A stretch of DNA of 64,000 nt, taken from contig CAZCZI010000003.1 of assembly GCA_964503045.1 (NCBI GenBank), forward strand, positions 115,704 through 179,703, in the 5' to 3' direction. The notes under the pieces were generated by a model, which saw only the letters and a list, made by a program, of their open reading frames with translations, did no database searches and was not told the origin of the DNA. Source of the DNA: CAYZJR01 sp964503045. Lineage in GTDB: Bacteria > Cyanobacteriota > Vampirovibrionia > Obscuribacterales > Obscuribacteraceae. A program made the translations under genes and the position numbers. Positions within the stretch are counted from its first letter, which is position 1. The number at the start of each line of letters is the position of its first letter. Below, piece after piece: positions 1 through 9,319 of the stretch.

Positions 1-1199
1 CAAACCATCGCTAGCAGGTTCGCGACAAAACAAGCAGTAATCGTCAACCAAACAGCAGGCATCACGTACTTTTGCCTAGATGATACGACAACTTGTGACG
101 ATTCGGCTGCGACTCGGGCTTCGGCTTCGGCTGCGACTCGGGCTTCGGCTTCGGCTTCGACTCGGGCTTCGGCTGCGACTTCAGCTTCGGACACCGCTGC
201 TGCTGATTCCGACGCGCCTGACTGTTCCTTCCTGAAAGAAAGAACTAACATTTTGACTCCGCCAACTGCTGCAAGAATCATGAAACCGATATAGCCGAAG
301 TAGAGTGGTCGCAAAATGTACCGCGTCATGTAGCCAAACATCGCCCAATAGCTGTAAATGGTCATGCGCCACCATCTGACTTGTTTGATTACCTGCCATG
401 GCGTCATGTAAAAGTCTTGTGGTTTGTCGTGTTGGGAGGCCCAGATGTAGCGCATGGTTTTGGTTCCCATGAAGTCACCGTCGAGGGTGAGCCAGCTGTT
501 GTAAAACCACCAGCCCGAGACCAGCAGTATTGCTCCACCTATGCACAATAGGCACAGCAATGTGGTCAGAATGGAACAGGAATGGATCCATGCCGCCGTT
601 AGAATTCCGAATCCGATTGCACCAAAAATTGCAGTTCCGGAATATTTGCTCAGAGCCAGCCATCCTGCCAAAACTCCAACGATTGATGACTGTTTCCAAC
701 TCAGTCCTTGTTTCAACATTTTGATAATTAGCAAAAGAATGATGCTGGCCAAACACATTGTCGTTGAATCGCTGTTTGCATATGCGTGAACGAAAACGAT
801 TTGCGGGTGGAAGAGAATTACAAAAGGCACCGAAAGCGCAAATAAACGAGAGCGCGGGAAAAGCTCGTATCCGATGCGCCAAGCGGCCCATATCATGATG
901 AGACCCATCACGAGACTTCCGAATCTGCATGCAATAGTGATGTCAAAAAAGGGTAGCAGCTTCACACACACAACATGCGGGATGTAGCCGAGTTGCGGGA
1001 TGGTTCCGTACACGGCGGAAGGCAGGCCGTCAGCTACATCTTGGAGGGTTGGCAGCCTCATGTGTTCTGCCAAAAACTTCAGCACCCAGAAATGCGCAAA
1101 CTCGTCCGGTGCCTCTACCATCGGTACCATGAAGATCCAGGGGAGCCTCAACACGAGGTATAGCGAAAAGATAACTGCCAGCTCTTTCTTTGAAAGCAT
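1..1199 (-). CDS. Polytopic membrane protein, glycosyltransferase-39/DUF2142-like (C-terminus beyond window)
   Basis: An open minus-strand frame runs from an ATG at 1197-1199 to the left edge without a stop, so at least 399 codons are present and the 3' end is missing. The start follows an AGGA with suitable spacing. The protein starts with a hydrophobic helix and then an APDEFAHFW motif, which resembles the acidic first-loop motif of membrane glycosyltransferases and DUF2142 proteins that use lipid-linked sugar donors. Several further hydrophobic segments follow. After the helix around codon 310 comes a stretch made almost only of Ala, Glu, Arg and Val, encoded by a tandem repeat, and then another hydrophobic segment runs into the window edge. 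The substrate is unknown. Antisense frames in this interval are shadows. Confidence 0.7.
   Translation of the reverse strand, partial: MLSKKELAVIFSLYLVLRLPWIFMVPMVEAPDEFAHFWVLKFLAEHMRLPTLQDVADGLPSAVYGTIPQLGYIPHVVCVKLLPFFDITIACRFGSLVMGLIMIWAAWRIGYELFPRSRLFALSVPFVILFHPQIVFVHAYANSDSTTMCLASIILLLIIKMLKQGLSWKQSSIVGVLAGWLALSKYSGTAIFGAIGFGILTAAWIHSCSILTTLLCLLCIGGAILLVSGWWFYNSWLTLDGDFMGTKTMRYIWASQHDKPQDFYMTPWQVIKQVRWWRMTIYSYWAMFGYMTRYILRPLYFGYIGFMILAAVGGVKMLVLSFRKEQSGASESAAAVSEAEVAAEARVEAEAEARVAAEAEARVAAESSQVVVSSRQKYVMPAVWLTITACFVANLLAMV
105..195. repeat. Tandem repeat encoding an Ala/Glu/Arg/Val-rich segment
   Basis: Short units of the type GGCTTCGGCTGCGACTCG recur with small variations across about 90 bp, inside the truncated membrane protein gene on the minus strand. 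Translated, they give alternating Ala-Glu with Arg-Val inserts. The segment lies between two hydrophobic helices, so it probably forms a charged helical loop. The unit structure suggests length variation between strains. Confidence 0.7.
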
Positions 1200-1306
1200 C
1201 CAAAAATCCTAAACCACTTTCGGAGCGCGAATCACGACGTTGCATATAAGAAACTTAAGCTTAGGGTGAGATACTATCCTTATAGAGGAGAGTTGAACTG
1301 AAGCCT

Positions 1307-4300
1307 ATGGTCAGGCGCCCCGGAGAATTCAAGGCAACGCTGTCCGAACTCGTCAAGTCATTGCCTGGCGTGGTTTGGGAACGCCGCATCGCCGACTCCA
1401 AGATGGTTTTTATCTCCGAGAACGTCAGCGAATTGCTCGGCTATTCGGCCAAGGATTTTCTAGAAAAGCCAAGTCTGTGGGAGGAAAGAGTGCATCCTGA
1501 TTGGAAGGATGCCTATTTCAAGGCTCACTTGACAGCAATCCAAGCAGCCAAAGATTCAAAAACTGAAAGATACGAAACTAAGTACAAATTGCTTCATGCC
1601 GATGGTCATGAGATCTGGGTCAGGGAGTTGAGCATTGTGGCACCTCTGGAGAGTGCCAATGTTCCAGCTCAAGAGGCAACAATAAAGGGATTTACATTCT
1701 CTCTTGAAGTCATCAACAGCGCCGAGGAAGGACTGTCAACAGTTGTGGACATTCTCAACGCCGCGCCTTCGATGGTTTGGTACAAAGACAAAGAGAACCG
1801 CATCTTATGGGTAAACAAACTGGCGGCCGAGGCAATCGGCATGTTGCCCGAAGATCTGATCGGCAAATCGACATACGAAATATATCCGGATGAGGCAGCC
1901 AAATATCATGCCGATGATCTCGAAGTAATCGAGTCTGAAACGCCAAAACGTGGGATTGTCGAGCCAGTGCTCACGTCGACCGGTGAAAAGATTTGGGTGC
2001 GCACCGATAAGATTCCGTATCGAGATCACAAAGGTGAGGTCACTGGAGTCATCGTTTTCGCCTCAGACATAAGCGACCTCAAACGCACCGAAGAAGAGCT
2101 GCAGGAGATAAAAGGCGAGCTGGAAGGAAGAGTTGCGGATCGAACCAGAGAACTCGCAGAAGCAAACATCTTTTTCACTCTGTCTAAAGACCTTCTGTGC
2201 ATTGCCAGTTTTGATGGTTATTTCAAACGTCTCAATCCTAACTGGTGTTCGTTTTTGGGCTACAGCATGCAGGAATTGCTTGCCACTCCGTATATCGAGT
2301 TGGTTCACCCCGACGATCGTGCGCGCACAATCATAGCGGGCGAAAAACTCCAGCAGGGACTGGACGTTGTCGATTTTGAAAATCGCTATATCTGTAAGGA
2401 TGGAACAGTCAAATGGATTCGATGGAGCGCTACTGCTACTTTAGGTGAGATGTTGATCTATGCAGCTGCATACGACATCACGGCCAAGAAGCTGGCTGAA
2501 GACTCCCTCAGAATAAGCGAGTTGAGACTTGCTCAGCTGTCCAGTCACGTGCCTGGCGTCATCTATCAATTTCTGCTTCGAAAAGATGGAAGCCGCTCTT
2601 TTCCATACATCAGCGACAGCTGCCGATCGTTTTTAGAGTATGAGCCAGAAGAAATCGTAAATGATAGCGAGCTCGTCTTTAACTGTATTCATCCCGACGA
2701 TCGAGGATTGCTCGATTCGATCATTGTGCAGTCTGCTGAAAGTCTCTCTGATTTTAGATTCGAGGGTCGGTTCATAACCCGCTCGGGAAAAACAAAATGG
2801 GTGCAGGCATCTTCGTCGCCCGAGCTGTTGGAAAACGGTGACAGCATCTGGAACGGATTGCTAATCGACGTCACCGAACAAAAACGCGCTGAAGAAGAAA
2901 TTCGCCAGCTCAACGAGCGCCTGGAGCAAAGAGTCGGCGTGCTTGCGGCGGTAAACAAAGAGCTCGAGCTTCTTACTATGAAACTAGAACTCGCTTACGA
3001 CGAGGCTCTGGAAGCATCAAAACTGAAATCTGAATTCGTAGCTAACATCTCCCATGAAGTAAGAACACCTTTGAGTGCCGTCATCGGAATGTCCGATCTG
3101 CTGCTCGAGTCAAACCTCAATACCGAGCAGCGCGATTACGCGTCGGCGGTGAGGGAGTCGGCTCATTCACTGATGACCATCATCAACGACATTCTAGACT
3201 TCTCTAAAGTCGAAGCCGGCAAGATCGAATTGGAGAAAATCGACTTCAGCGTCGCCACTATTGTGGAGGGAAGCGCCGACTTGTTGGTTCCGGCGGCGCG
3301 ATTCAAGAAGCTCAACTTGATGACCTTTATCGATCCGGCGGTACCGCAACTGGTGCGAGGCGATCCGGTGAGAATCCGCCAGGTGCTCGTCAATCTTGCA
3401 GGCAATGCAATCAAGTTCACTCATGAAGGTGAGGTCGTGCTGCGCGCATTCTTGGCGGCACAGACACCAACCAACATTACTTTGCGCTTTGAGATCGAAG
3501 ATACCGGTATCGGACTTTCTGAGGCCGCGCGCCGCAGATTGTTTCAACCATTTGTTCAAGCAGACGGATCAACCACAAGACAGTATGGTGGAACAGGTCT
3601 TGGTCTGTCGATTTGCAAGCGCCTTGTCGAATTGATGAGTGGTTCGATTGATGTTTCAAGTGAGGTGGATAAAGGATCGGTTTTCTGGTTTACCGTTCAA
3701 CTCGAATCGCCGGTCGCTCAACCGGCACCGGAGCCTCCTGCAACCACCGAGGCACTTTTCGGAGTCAAGATTCTGGTCATTTCAAACTCCGAAACTCTCA
3801 TAAAAGTTGTAAGCGCTTATGCCACCAACTGGAGCATGTCCGTCGACAGCGCGCATTCACCCGGCGAAGCATTGTACTTGCTAGGCGTCGCCGCGCGCGA
3901 GAAGTCGCCATATCAGATTGCAATCATCGATTTATGGAAGGAAGATACCGACAGTTTCGAGTTGGCGCAAACAATAAAAAGCGATACCAAATCCGGTGAC
4001 ACCAGACTTCTGCTCGCCATAAACCGAGACGACAAAGAACGATTGAAAGATGCAGAACATTACGGTTTTTCACACGCGATATTGAAACCACTACGAGCCG
4101 ACTTCTTGAAGGAAGCGTTTCTCAAGGCCCTCGACAAATGGCAAGGAAAAGCAGAGGAATCGTCCACACAAGAGGTAGCCGATCGCGATGGACAGGTGCT
4201 CTCTGAAGTTTCCGACAAACTCGTTTTGTTGGTCGAAGACAACACCATAATGCAGCAACTGGCAGTCAAACAATTGAAACGCCTTGGATTAATCGTTCAC

Positions 4301-4999
4301 GTCGCAGCAAATGGCAAAGAAGCAATCGAAGCGTTTAGCAAGCGCGCCTACTCACTGATTCTCATGGACTGCCAGATGCCGGAAATGGACGGGTTTGAAA
4401 CTACCCTCACTATTCGCAGAGAAGAGGCGCCTACAGGCGCGCATGTGCCTATTGTCGCGATGACCGCCAGTGCCATGGAAGGCGATCGCGAAAATTGCAT
4501 CGCCGCGGGAATGGATGACTACCTGAGCAAACCGGTATCGTTTGGGCAGTTGGTCGGCATGATCAAGAAGTGGTTGCCCTACGCCACACATGCCACTGAA
4601 CTCACACAAGAAACACCGATTGTTCAAGGACAGGGAGATGCTGCATTAAACGAGTCACCCCTTGATATTCCATACTTGCAACATTTGTACGGAAAAGAGG
4701 GCTTTTGCGAGTTGCTTGAAAGCTTCTTAGAAGAAGCCACTTTGCTTTTGGCGTCAATGAATGATTCGCTCAAGTCCCGCAATGGGAGGGAGTTGGCGCA
4801 GTCCGCACACCAGTTGAAGGGACTGGCCGCAGTCATGGGAGCCGCCGAAATTGACAAGTGGAGTCTCGCCGTCGAAAAGGCTGCCAAGCTTGGAGATTGG
4901 GAACCAGCCCTGCTTTCCTACGGCGCCCTCGAACAAGATTGCGATCGCATCACGAAATTCATAAACAGCTACTTAGCCAGCGATAAGTCGGCAGACTGA
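1307..4999 (+). CDS. Hybrid sensor histidine kinase: four PAS domains, HisKA, HATPase, two receivers, HPt
   Basis: This 1230-residue cytoplasmic sensor has no obvious membrane segment. In order it carries PAS domains at about residues 5-135, 145-260, 285-395 and 405-525, separated by coiled coils; a HisKA domain with the phospho-acceptor His583 in an SHEVRTPL motif; a HATPase domain with DTGIGL and GGTGLGLSI boxes; a degenerate receiver at about 820-950, whose acidic start is replaced by ISNSE; a canonical receiver with Asp1021 in LMDCQMPEMDG; and an HPt domain with His1168 in AHQLKG. It therefore holds a full internal phosphorelay, and its output partner is not in the window. A GAGGAG lies 16 nt before the ATG, a long spacing, so the start is uncertain by a few codons. 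The gene leads a run with the next three genes. Confidence 0.93.
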   Translation: MVRRPGEFKATLSELVKSLPGVVWERRIADSKMVFISENVSELLGYSAKDFLEKPSLWEERVHPDWKDAYFKAHLTAIQAAKDSKTERYETKYKLLHADGHEIWVRELSIVAPLESANVPAQEATIKGFTFSLEVINSAEEGLSTVVDILNAAPSMVWYKDKENRILWVNKLAAEAIGMLPEDLIGKSTYEIYPDEAAKYHADDLEVIESETPKRGIVEPVLTSTGEKIWVRTDKIPYRDHKGEVTGVIVFASDISDLKRTEEELQEIKGELEGRVADRTRELAEANIFFTLSKDLLCIASFDGYFKRLNPNWCSFLGYSMQELLATPYIELVHPDDRARTIIAGEKLQQGLDVVDFENRYICKDGTVKWIRWSATATLGEMLIYAAAYDITAKKLAEDSLRISELRLAQLSSHVPGVIYQFLLRKDGSRSFPYISDSCRSFLEYEPEEIVNDSELVFNCIHPDDRGLLDSIIVQSAESLSDFRFEGRFITRSGKTKWVQASSSPELLENGDSIWNGLLIDVTEQKRAEEEIRQLNERLEQRVGVLAAVNKELELLTMKLELAYDEALEASKLKSEFVANISHEVRTPLSAVIGMSDLLLESNLNTEQRDYASAVRESAHSLMTIINDILDFSKVEAGKIELEKIDFSVATIVEGSADLLVPAARFKKLNLMTFIDPAVPQLVRGDPVRIRQVLVNLAGNAIKFTHEGEVVLRAFLAAQTPTNITLRFEIEDTGIGLSEAARRRLFQPFVQADGSTTRQYGGTGLGLSICKRLVELMSGSIDVSSEVDKGSVFWFTVQLESPVAQPAPEPPATTEALFGVKILVISNSETLIKVVSAYATNWSMSVDSAHSPGEALYLLGVAAREKSPYQIAIIDLWKEDTDSFELAQTIKSDTKSGDTRLLLAINRDDKERLKDAEHYGFSHAILKPLRADFLKEAFLKALDKWQGKAEESSTQEVADRDGQVLSEVSDKLVLLVEDNTIMQQLAVKQLKRLGLIVHVAANGKEAIEAFSKRAYSLILMDCQMPEMDGFETTLTIRREEAPTGAHVPIVAMTASAMEGDRENCIAAGMDDYLSKPVSFGQLVGMIKKWLPYATHATELTQETPIVQGQGDAALNESPLDIPYLQHLYGKEGFCELLESFLEEATLLLASMNDSLKSRNGRELAQSAHQLKGLAAVMGAAEIDKWSLAVEKAAKLGDWEPALLSYGALEQDCDRITKFINSYLASDKSAD

Positions 5000-5010
5000 G
5001 TAACTATAAT

Positions 5011-7704
5011 TTGGGTGTTCAGTCAACCAAGTGCACTCCAAAAGAAACAAAAATCGGAATCACCTTGCTGCGGATACTATCTCTTCTTCTGGTTTTAACC
5101 ATTCTGATTTGCCCGATCGGACTGTGGTGGTTTGCTCAGCGCAGCCTGCCAATGATGGATGGAATCGTCACAATCACCGATCTTTCGGGCGGCGCGGCCG
5201 TCAAATTTGACGCTCGTGCAATTCCCTATATCGAGGCATCAACCGATGAAGACCTGATGGTGTCGCAAGGATATGTAACCGCGCAAGAACGCATATTCCA
5301 AATGGACATCCTGCGCAGAACCGCAAAGGGAGAGCTTTCCGAGATATTTGGTTCGACCTGCTTGGCTCAGGACAAGTTGACTCGAACCGTCGGCATTACG
5401 CGCACATGTCAAGCCGAACTCAAACAGCTGACAAAAGAAGGTCGTGCCCTACTTGATGCGTACAGTCGCGGAGTCAATTCGTACATATCCGAGCATCAAG
5501 ACTCTCTTCCCGTCGAGTTTTTGCTTCTGGGCTACAGACCGAGACCTTGGGAACCCCTGGATTCTCTGGCAATTCTGAAGTATCAACAGTATCAACTCGA
5601 AGCGACCTGGCCGCTCGATGACTTGCGACAGAGGGTTCTCGACAAGACAAATGCAGCGACGACTGCTTACATCTTCGGTCACGACATCATTACGCAGCCG
5701 GTGCCCGCCCAAGCTCAACCAGTACCGACACCCCCAGGTTCTGCCACGATCACCCCGACTACGGTATCCCCCGGATCGCCGGCAACTCCAGGCGCAGCGA
5801 CAACACCCAGCCCAGGCTCGACAACAACATCCACTCCGCAAGCGCCGGCTAAAGGAACAACGACTCCGGCAACACAAGGCGCACCCCCAAGCAATTCACC
5901 GGCGCCGACCTCACCGTCGACGACCTCACCGGCGCCGACGACACTACCTGTGACACCATCAACTCGTGGTGCATTGCCTCAAGCCGATACCATTTCGTCG
6001 CGACCAATCAGCGACATAGTCGGGCAGCATCCAAATTTGAGCTGGGGAAGCAATGGCTGGGTTGTCTCAGGAACAATGACCGACTCGCGCGGAAGTCTTT
6101 TGGCGATCGACAAACACACGGCATTCACGACACCAGATCAATGGTTCTTGTGTTCACTGTCGACTGCATCTACCCATGTGGCCGGTGCCACTATCCCTGG
6201 TGTGCCCGGAATTTTGAACGGACGCAACGACAACATCGGTTGGGGTAGCGTCGCATTCAAGGCCGACACGCAAGATCTCTTCATCGAGCAATTCTCTCCG
6301 CAGTTCCCTACCAGATACAGAACCCCAGAGGGCTGGGCAAACTCTGAGGAAGTCATCGAAGAAATTCCTGTCAGGTTCGCCAAAAACTATCTGCACAAAG
6401 TGGTTTTGACCAGACATGGTCCTGTTTTGTTGAAGTCCGAAGACAGCGCAGTGGTATTGGCATGGTCCGGCAACGACGCCAATCCACCTGCATGGGAGAG
6501 CTTGTGGAACTTAAGCAAATGCAAGACATGGCCGGAGTTTACAGCCTGCTTGGAGAAATACAAAGGCGCGACTCAAACATTTTTGTTTGCCGACAAAGGC
6601 GGCGGAACAGCCTTTCAGGTTGCAGGAAACATACCGGTTAGAAATCCGGCCAACAAAACTGGAAAGTTGCGCGGAGACCTGTTTCTTCCTGGCTGGACCG
6701 GACAGAGCGACTGGGTTAGTCGCCTCAAATTCTCTGAATTGCCAAAAGGCACCAACCCATCAAACGGTTATGTAGTCGCCGAAGATCAGCGTCTTGCCGG
6801 ACAAGTGCAAATCACGAGTCCGTATCGCCCGCTGCGCATAAACAATGTTCTTGCCTCCGAAAAGAAAGGCGCACAACGCCCAGGATTGCCGGAAATGGCG
6901 CAGCTTCAGGGAGACGAGTACGCGTACCTCGGACCACTCGTGCGCAAGGAGATTCAGAGTTGCGTAAACAGATCGCAAAACATAGATCGATTCCAGCTCT
7001 CCGCTCTAGATATGCTCGACAGATGGGACGGCTTTCTCAAAACTGACAGTACCGCAGCGGCAGTCTATGAATCATTCTTGAGCACGGCGGCGCATCGAGT
7101 CTTGGTTCCTAAATTGGGTGTCGACTTGACGAATGAGTATCTGCAACGCTGGCCGAGATGGTCGGTAGTGCTCGAAAAGCTATTCACTGAAAAGCCCAAA
7201 GATTGGCTGCCTCACGAAGAGAGAACTTACGAAACGTTCGTGTTGACTACATTCTCGCAAGCCATCAAATACCTCAGATTGGGCACGCAATCAGACGAAC
7301 CGACAAAATGGCCTTGGCGTGCCTTCCACAAAGTGACTTTCACAAACGTGGTGTTCACCGGGCTTCCGGACATGACGAAATATCTAGGTTGGCTCTTTAA
7401 TAATGGAACGATTGGAGTCGGCGGTGACGGCGATTGCGTTAACGCCTGCGACCTGGCATTGACCGGTGAAGATCCGTGGCGACTTGATTGCACCTCCGGA
7501 CCATCGCTCAGATTGCTCATCGACATGTCAGACAACGACAAGTTCTACGTCACCATGGCGCAGGGTCAATCCGAACACATTTTGTCATCGCATCGAGGCG
7601 ACCAAACACGCCCATGGCTCTCGATCACACCTCTTCCCTTCGCGTTTTCCGCCGAATATACCGACAAGCAGCTTCAGCACAAGCTCATTTTGAGCAACCA
7701 CTAA
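5011..7704 (+). CDS. Penicillin acylase family (S45) Ntn-hydrolase with Pro/Thr-rich spacer
   Basis: The product is 897 residues with an N-terminal hydrophobic helix (about 15-40), so it is exported or membrane-anchored. The family hydrolyses amide bonds of N-acyl compounds (beta-lactams, acyl-homoserine lactones, other amides). It matures by self-cleavage into alpha and beta chains. The expected beta-chain start is visible as SNGWVVSG with nucleophile Ser347. Just before it, at about residues 230-325, sits a long low-complexity insert of Pro, Thr, Ser and Ala where the spacer peptide is normally removed. The later beta chain (GSVAFKADTQDLF, Asn-rich motifs) fits the family. The start is a TTG 11 nt after the kinase stop with no strong ribosome binding site, so an internal start before the helix is possible. 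The substrate cannot be told from sequence. Confidence 0.9.
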   Translation: MGVQSTKCTPKETKIGITLLRILSLLLVLTILICPIGLWWFAQRSLPMMDGIVTITDLSGGAAVKFDARAIPYIEASTDEDLMVSQGYVTAQERIFQMDILRRTAKGELSEIFGSTCLAQDKLTRTVGITRTCQAELKQLTKEGRALLDAYSRGVNSYISEHQDSLPVEFLLLGYRPRPWEPLDSLAILKYQQYQLEATWPLDDLRQRVLDKTNAATTAYIFGHDIITQPVPAQAQPVPTPPGSATITPTTVSPGSPATPGAATTPSPGSTTTSTPQAPAKGTTTPATQGAPPSNSPAPTSPSTTSPAPTTLPVTPSTRGALPQADTISSRPISDIVGQHPNLSWGSNGWVVSGTMTDSRGSLLAIDKHTAFTTPDQWFLCSLSTASTHVAGATIPGVPGILNGRNDNIGWGSVAFKADTQDLFIEQFSPQFPTRYRTPEGWANSEEVIEEIPVRFAKNYLHKVVLTRHGPVLLKSEDSAVVLAWSGNDANPPAWESLWNLSKCKTWPEFTACLEKYKGATQTFLFADKGGGTAFQVAGNIPVRNPANKTGKLRGDLFLPGWTGQSDWVSRLKFSELPKGTNPSNGYVVAEDQRLAGQVQITSPYRPLRINNVLASEKKGAQRPGLPEMAQLQGDEYAYLGPLVRKEIQSCVNRSQNIDRFQLSALDMLDRWDGFLKTDSTAAAVYESFLSTAAHRVLVPKLGVDLTNEYLQRWPRWSVVLEKLFTEKPKDWLPHEERTYETFVLTTFSQAIKYLRLGTQSDEPTKWPWRAFHKVTFTNVVFTGLPDMTKYLGWLFNNGTIGVGGDGDCVNACDLALTGEDPWRLDCTSGPSLRLLIDMSDNDKFYVTMAQGQSEHILSSHRGDQTRPWLSITPLPFAFSAEYTDKQLQHKLILSNH

Positions 7705-7714
7705 AGAGGAACAG

Positions 7715-9316
7715 ATGCCAAACATTCTTGTTGCCGACGAGATCAGCCAGGAAGGTCTGGACTTAATGGCGCAGGCGCTCGAAGTCACGTACAAACCAGA
7801 CATCACGCCTGCCGCACTGCTCGACACGATAGGCGAATACGAATCCGTGTTGGTGAGAAGCAGAACAAAGATAACAGCCGATGTAATTAAAGCGGGCAAG
7901 AACCTCAAGGTGATTGGCAGAGCCGGAGTCGGTGTCGACAATATCGACATAACCGCTGCCACCGAAGCTGGTGTGCTCGTGCTCAACTCTCCCGAAGGAA
8001 ACACGGCAAGCGCCGCAGAGCACACAGTCGCGCTGATGATGTCTTTGGCGCGCATGATTCCCGCGGCAGACACTACGATGAAGGCAGGCAAGTGGGATCG
8101 CAATCGTTTTCTCGGCAGCGAGTTGTTCAACAAAACACTCGGTGTGATCGGGCTTGGCAAAGTTGGAAGCCGCGTGGCGCATACAGCTCAATCAATGGGA
8201 ATGAAGGTCATCGTTTATGATCCTCTCATCAATTCAGATCGGGCGGCACAACTAAACATGCAGAGCGTGTCGCTGGAAGAGATCTGGCGCAGGGCTGATT
8301 TCATTACCATTCACACACCGAAAACACCTCAGACCAGCAATTTGATTTCTGGAACAGTCTTGTCTCGCGTCAAGCAAGGCGTGCGAATCATCAACACTTC
8401 GCGTGGCGGAGTAATCGATGAGGCAGCCTTAGCACGAGCGATTAAAGACGGTCGTGTTGCCGGTGCGGCTCTGGACGTCTTCGAGAAAGAACCACCAGGC
8501 GACAGCCCTCTATACGAATTAGGCGACAAGATCGTCCTGACACCTCATCTTGGCGCGTCGACAATGGAAGCACAGTTCAATGTGGCCATCGACTTAGCAG
8601 AACAGATTCGCGATTACCTGACCACCGGAGTGGCGCGAAGCCCGGTCAACCTGCCTTTTATGCGTCCGGAAATTCTTAAGATGCTCGGCAAGTATGTTTG
8701 GCTTGCTGAAGCCATGGGCGCCATCGTTGGCGAGTTGAGCGAGGGCTCTATTCGTGCTCTTGAAGTGATTGCATACGGCGGGCTCGCCGGCAAAGACATC
8801 GCACCACTGACAGTGGCAGCCCTGCGTGGAATGTTTCTAAGCAGGATAGAAAACGTCACCTATGTGAACGCTCATCTAATTGCGAAGAATCATGGCATTC
8901 AGGTCCGCGAAAGCCGTTTCGAAGAGTCCAATCAGTTTAAAGACGAGCTGTCCATCATACTCTCCACCGAAGTAGGCGTCTCTTCTATTTCAGGAACAAT
9001 CTTGACACACGATGAACCGATCATCACGCGCATCAACGATCATCCAATCAATCTCACACCGGCCAAATACATGTTGTTCACCGCACACCGAGATCAACCA
9101 GGGATGGTGGCAGCGGTGGCGACGGCCCTCGGTGCTGCAGATGTAAACATTAGCACCATGGGTGTCGGTCGCGTAGGTGTCCGCCAGGATGCAGTCATGG
9201 TCATGACCCTCGACGACCCTCTCAAGCGAGAGATGATCGCGAGTCTGGCTAACCTCCCCGGTATACACATGGCCAAGTTTGTTTCGCTCGAACCAATCAA
9301 TCAGAGAACCGTTTGA
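7715..9316 (+). CDS. serA: D-3-phosphoglycerate dehydrogenase (long form)
   Basis: This enzyme oxidises 3-phosphoglycerate with NAD in the first step of serine synthesis. The 533 residues contain the substrate and Rossmann domains with a GLGKVG dinucleotide loop near residue 147, the catalytic Arg in TSRGGVIDE, Glu in DVFEKEP and His in LTPHLGAST. An intervening ASB-type domain spans about 320-450. A C-terminal ACT domain begins around 455 (DQPGMVAAV) and probably mediates serine feedback. The length is that of the long form found in cyanobacteria, Bacillus and Mycobacterium. The ATG follows AGAGGA by 5 nt, and the gene starts 10 nt after the acylase stop, so the two are probably co-transcribed. 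Confidence 0.96.
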   Translation: MPNILVADEISQEGLDLMAQALEVTYKPDITPAALLDTIGEYESVLVRSRTKITADVIKAGKNLKVIGRAGVGVDNIDITAATEAGVLVLNSPEGNTASAAEHTVALMMSLARMIPAADTTMKAGKWDRNRFLGSELFNKTLGVIGLGKVGSRVAHTAQSMGMKVIVYDPLINSDRAAQLNMQSVSLEEIWRRADFITIHTPKTPQTSNLISGTVLSRVKQGVRIINTSRGGVIDEAALARAIKDGRVAGAALDVFEKEPPGDSPLYELGDKIVLTPHLGASTMEAQFNVAIDLAEQIRDYLTTGVARSPVNLPFMRPEILKMLGKYVWLAEAMGAIVGELSEGSIRALEVIAYGGLAGKDIAPLTVAALRGMFLSRIENVTYVNAHLIAKNHGIQVRESRFEESNQFKDELSIILSTEVGVSSISGTILTHDEPIITRINDHPINLTPAKYMLFTAHRDQPGMVAAVATALGAADVNISTMGVGRVGVRQDAVMVMTLDDPLKREMIASLANLPGIHMAKFVSLEPINQRTV

Positions 9317-9319
9317 AGC

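Noticed and set aside
475..930. 151-codon minus-strand frame near the left edge
   Set aside because: Another minus-strand frame running to the window edge gives a clear polytopic membrane protein with a ribosome binding site; this one is its shadow.
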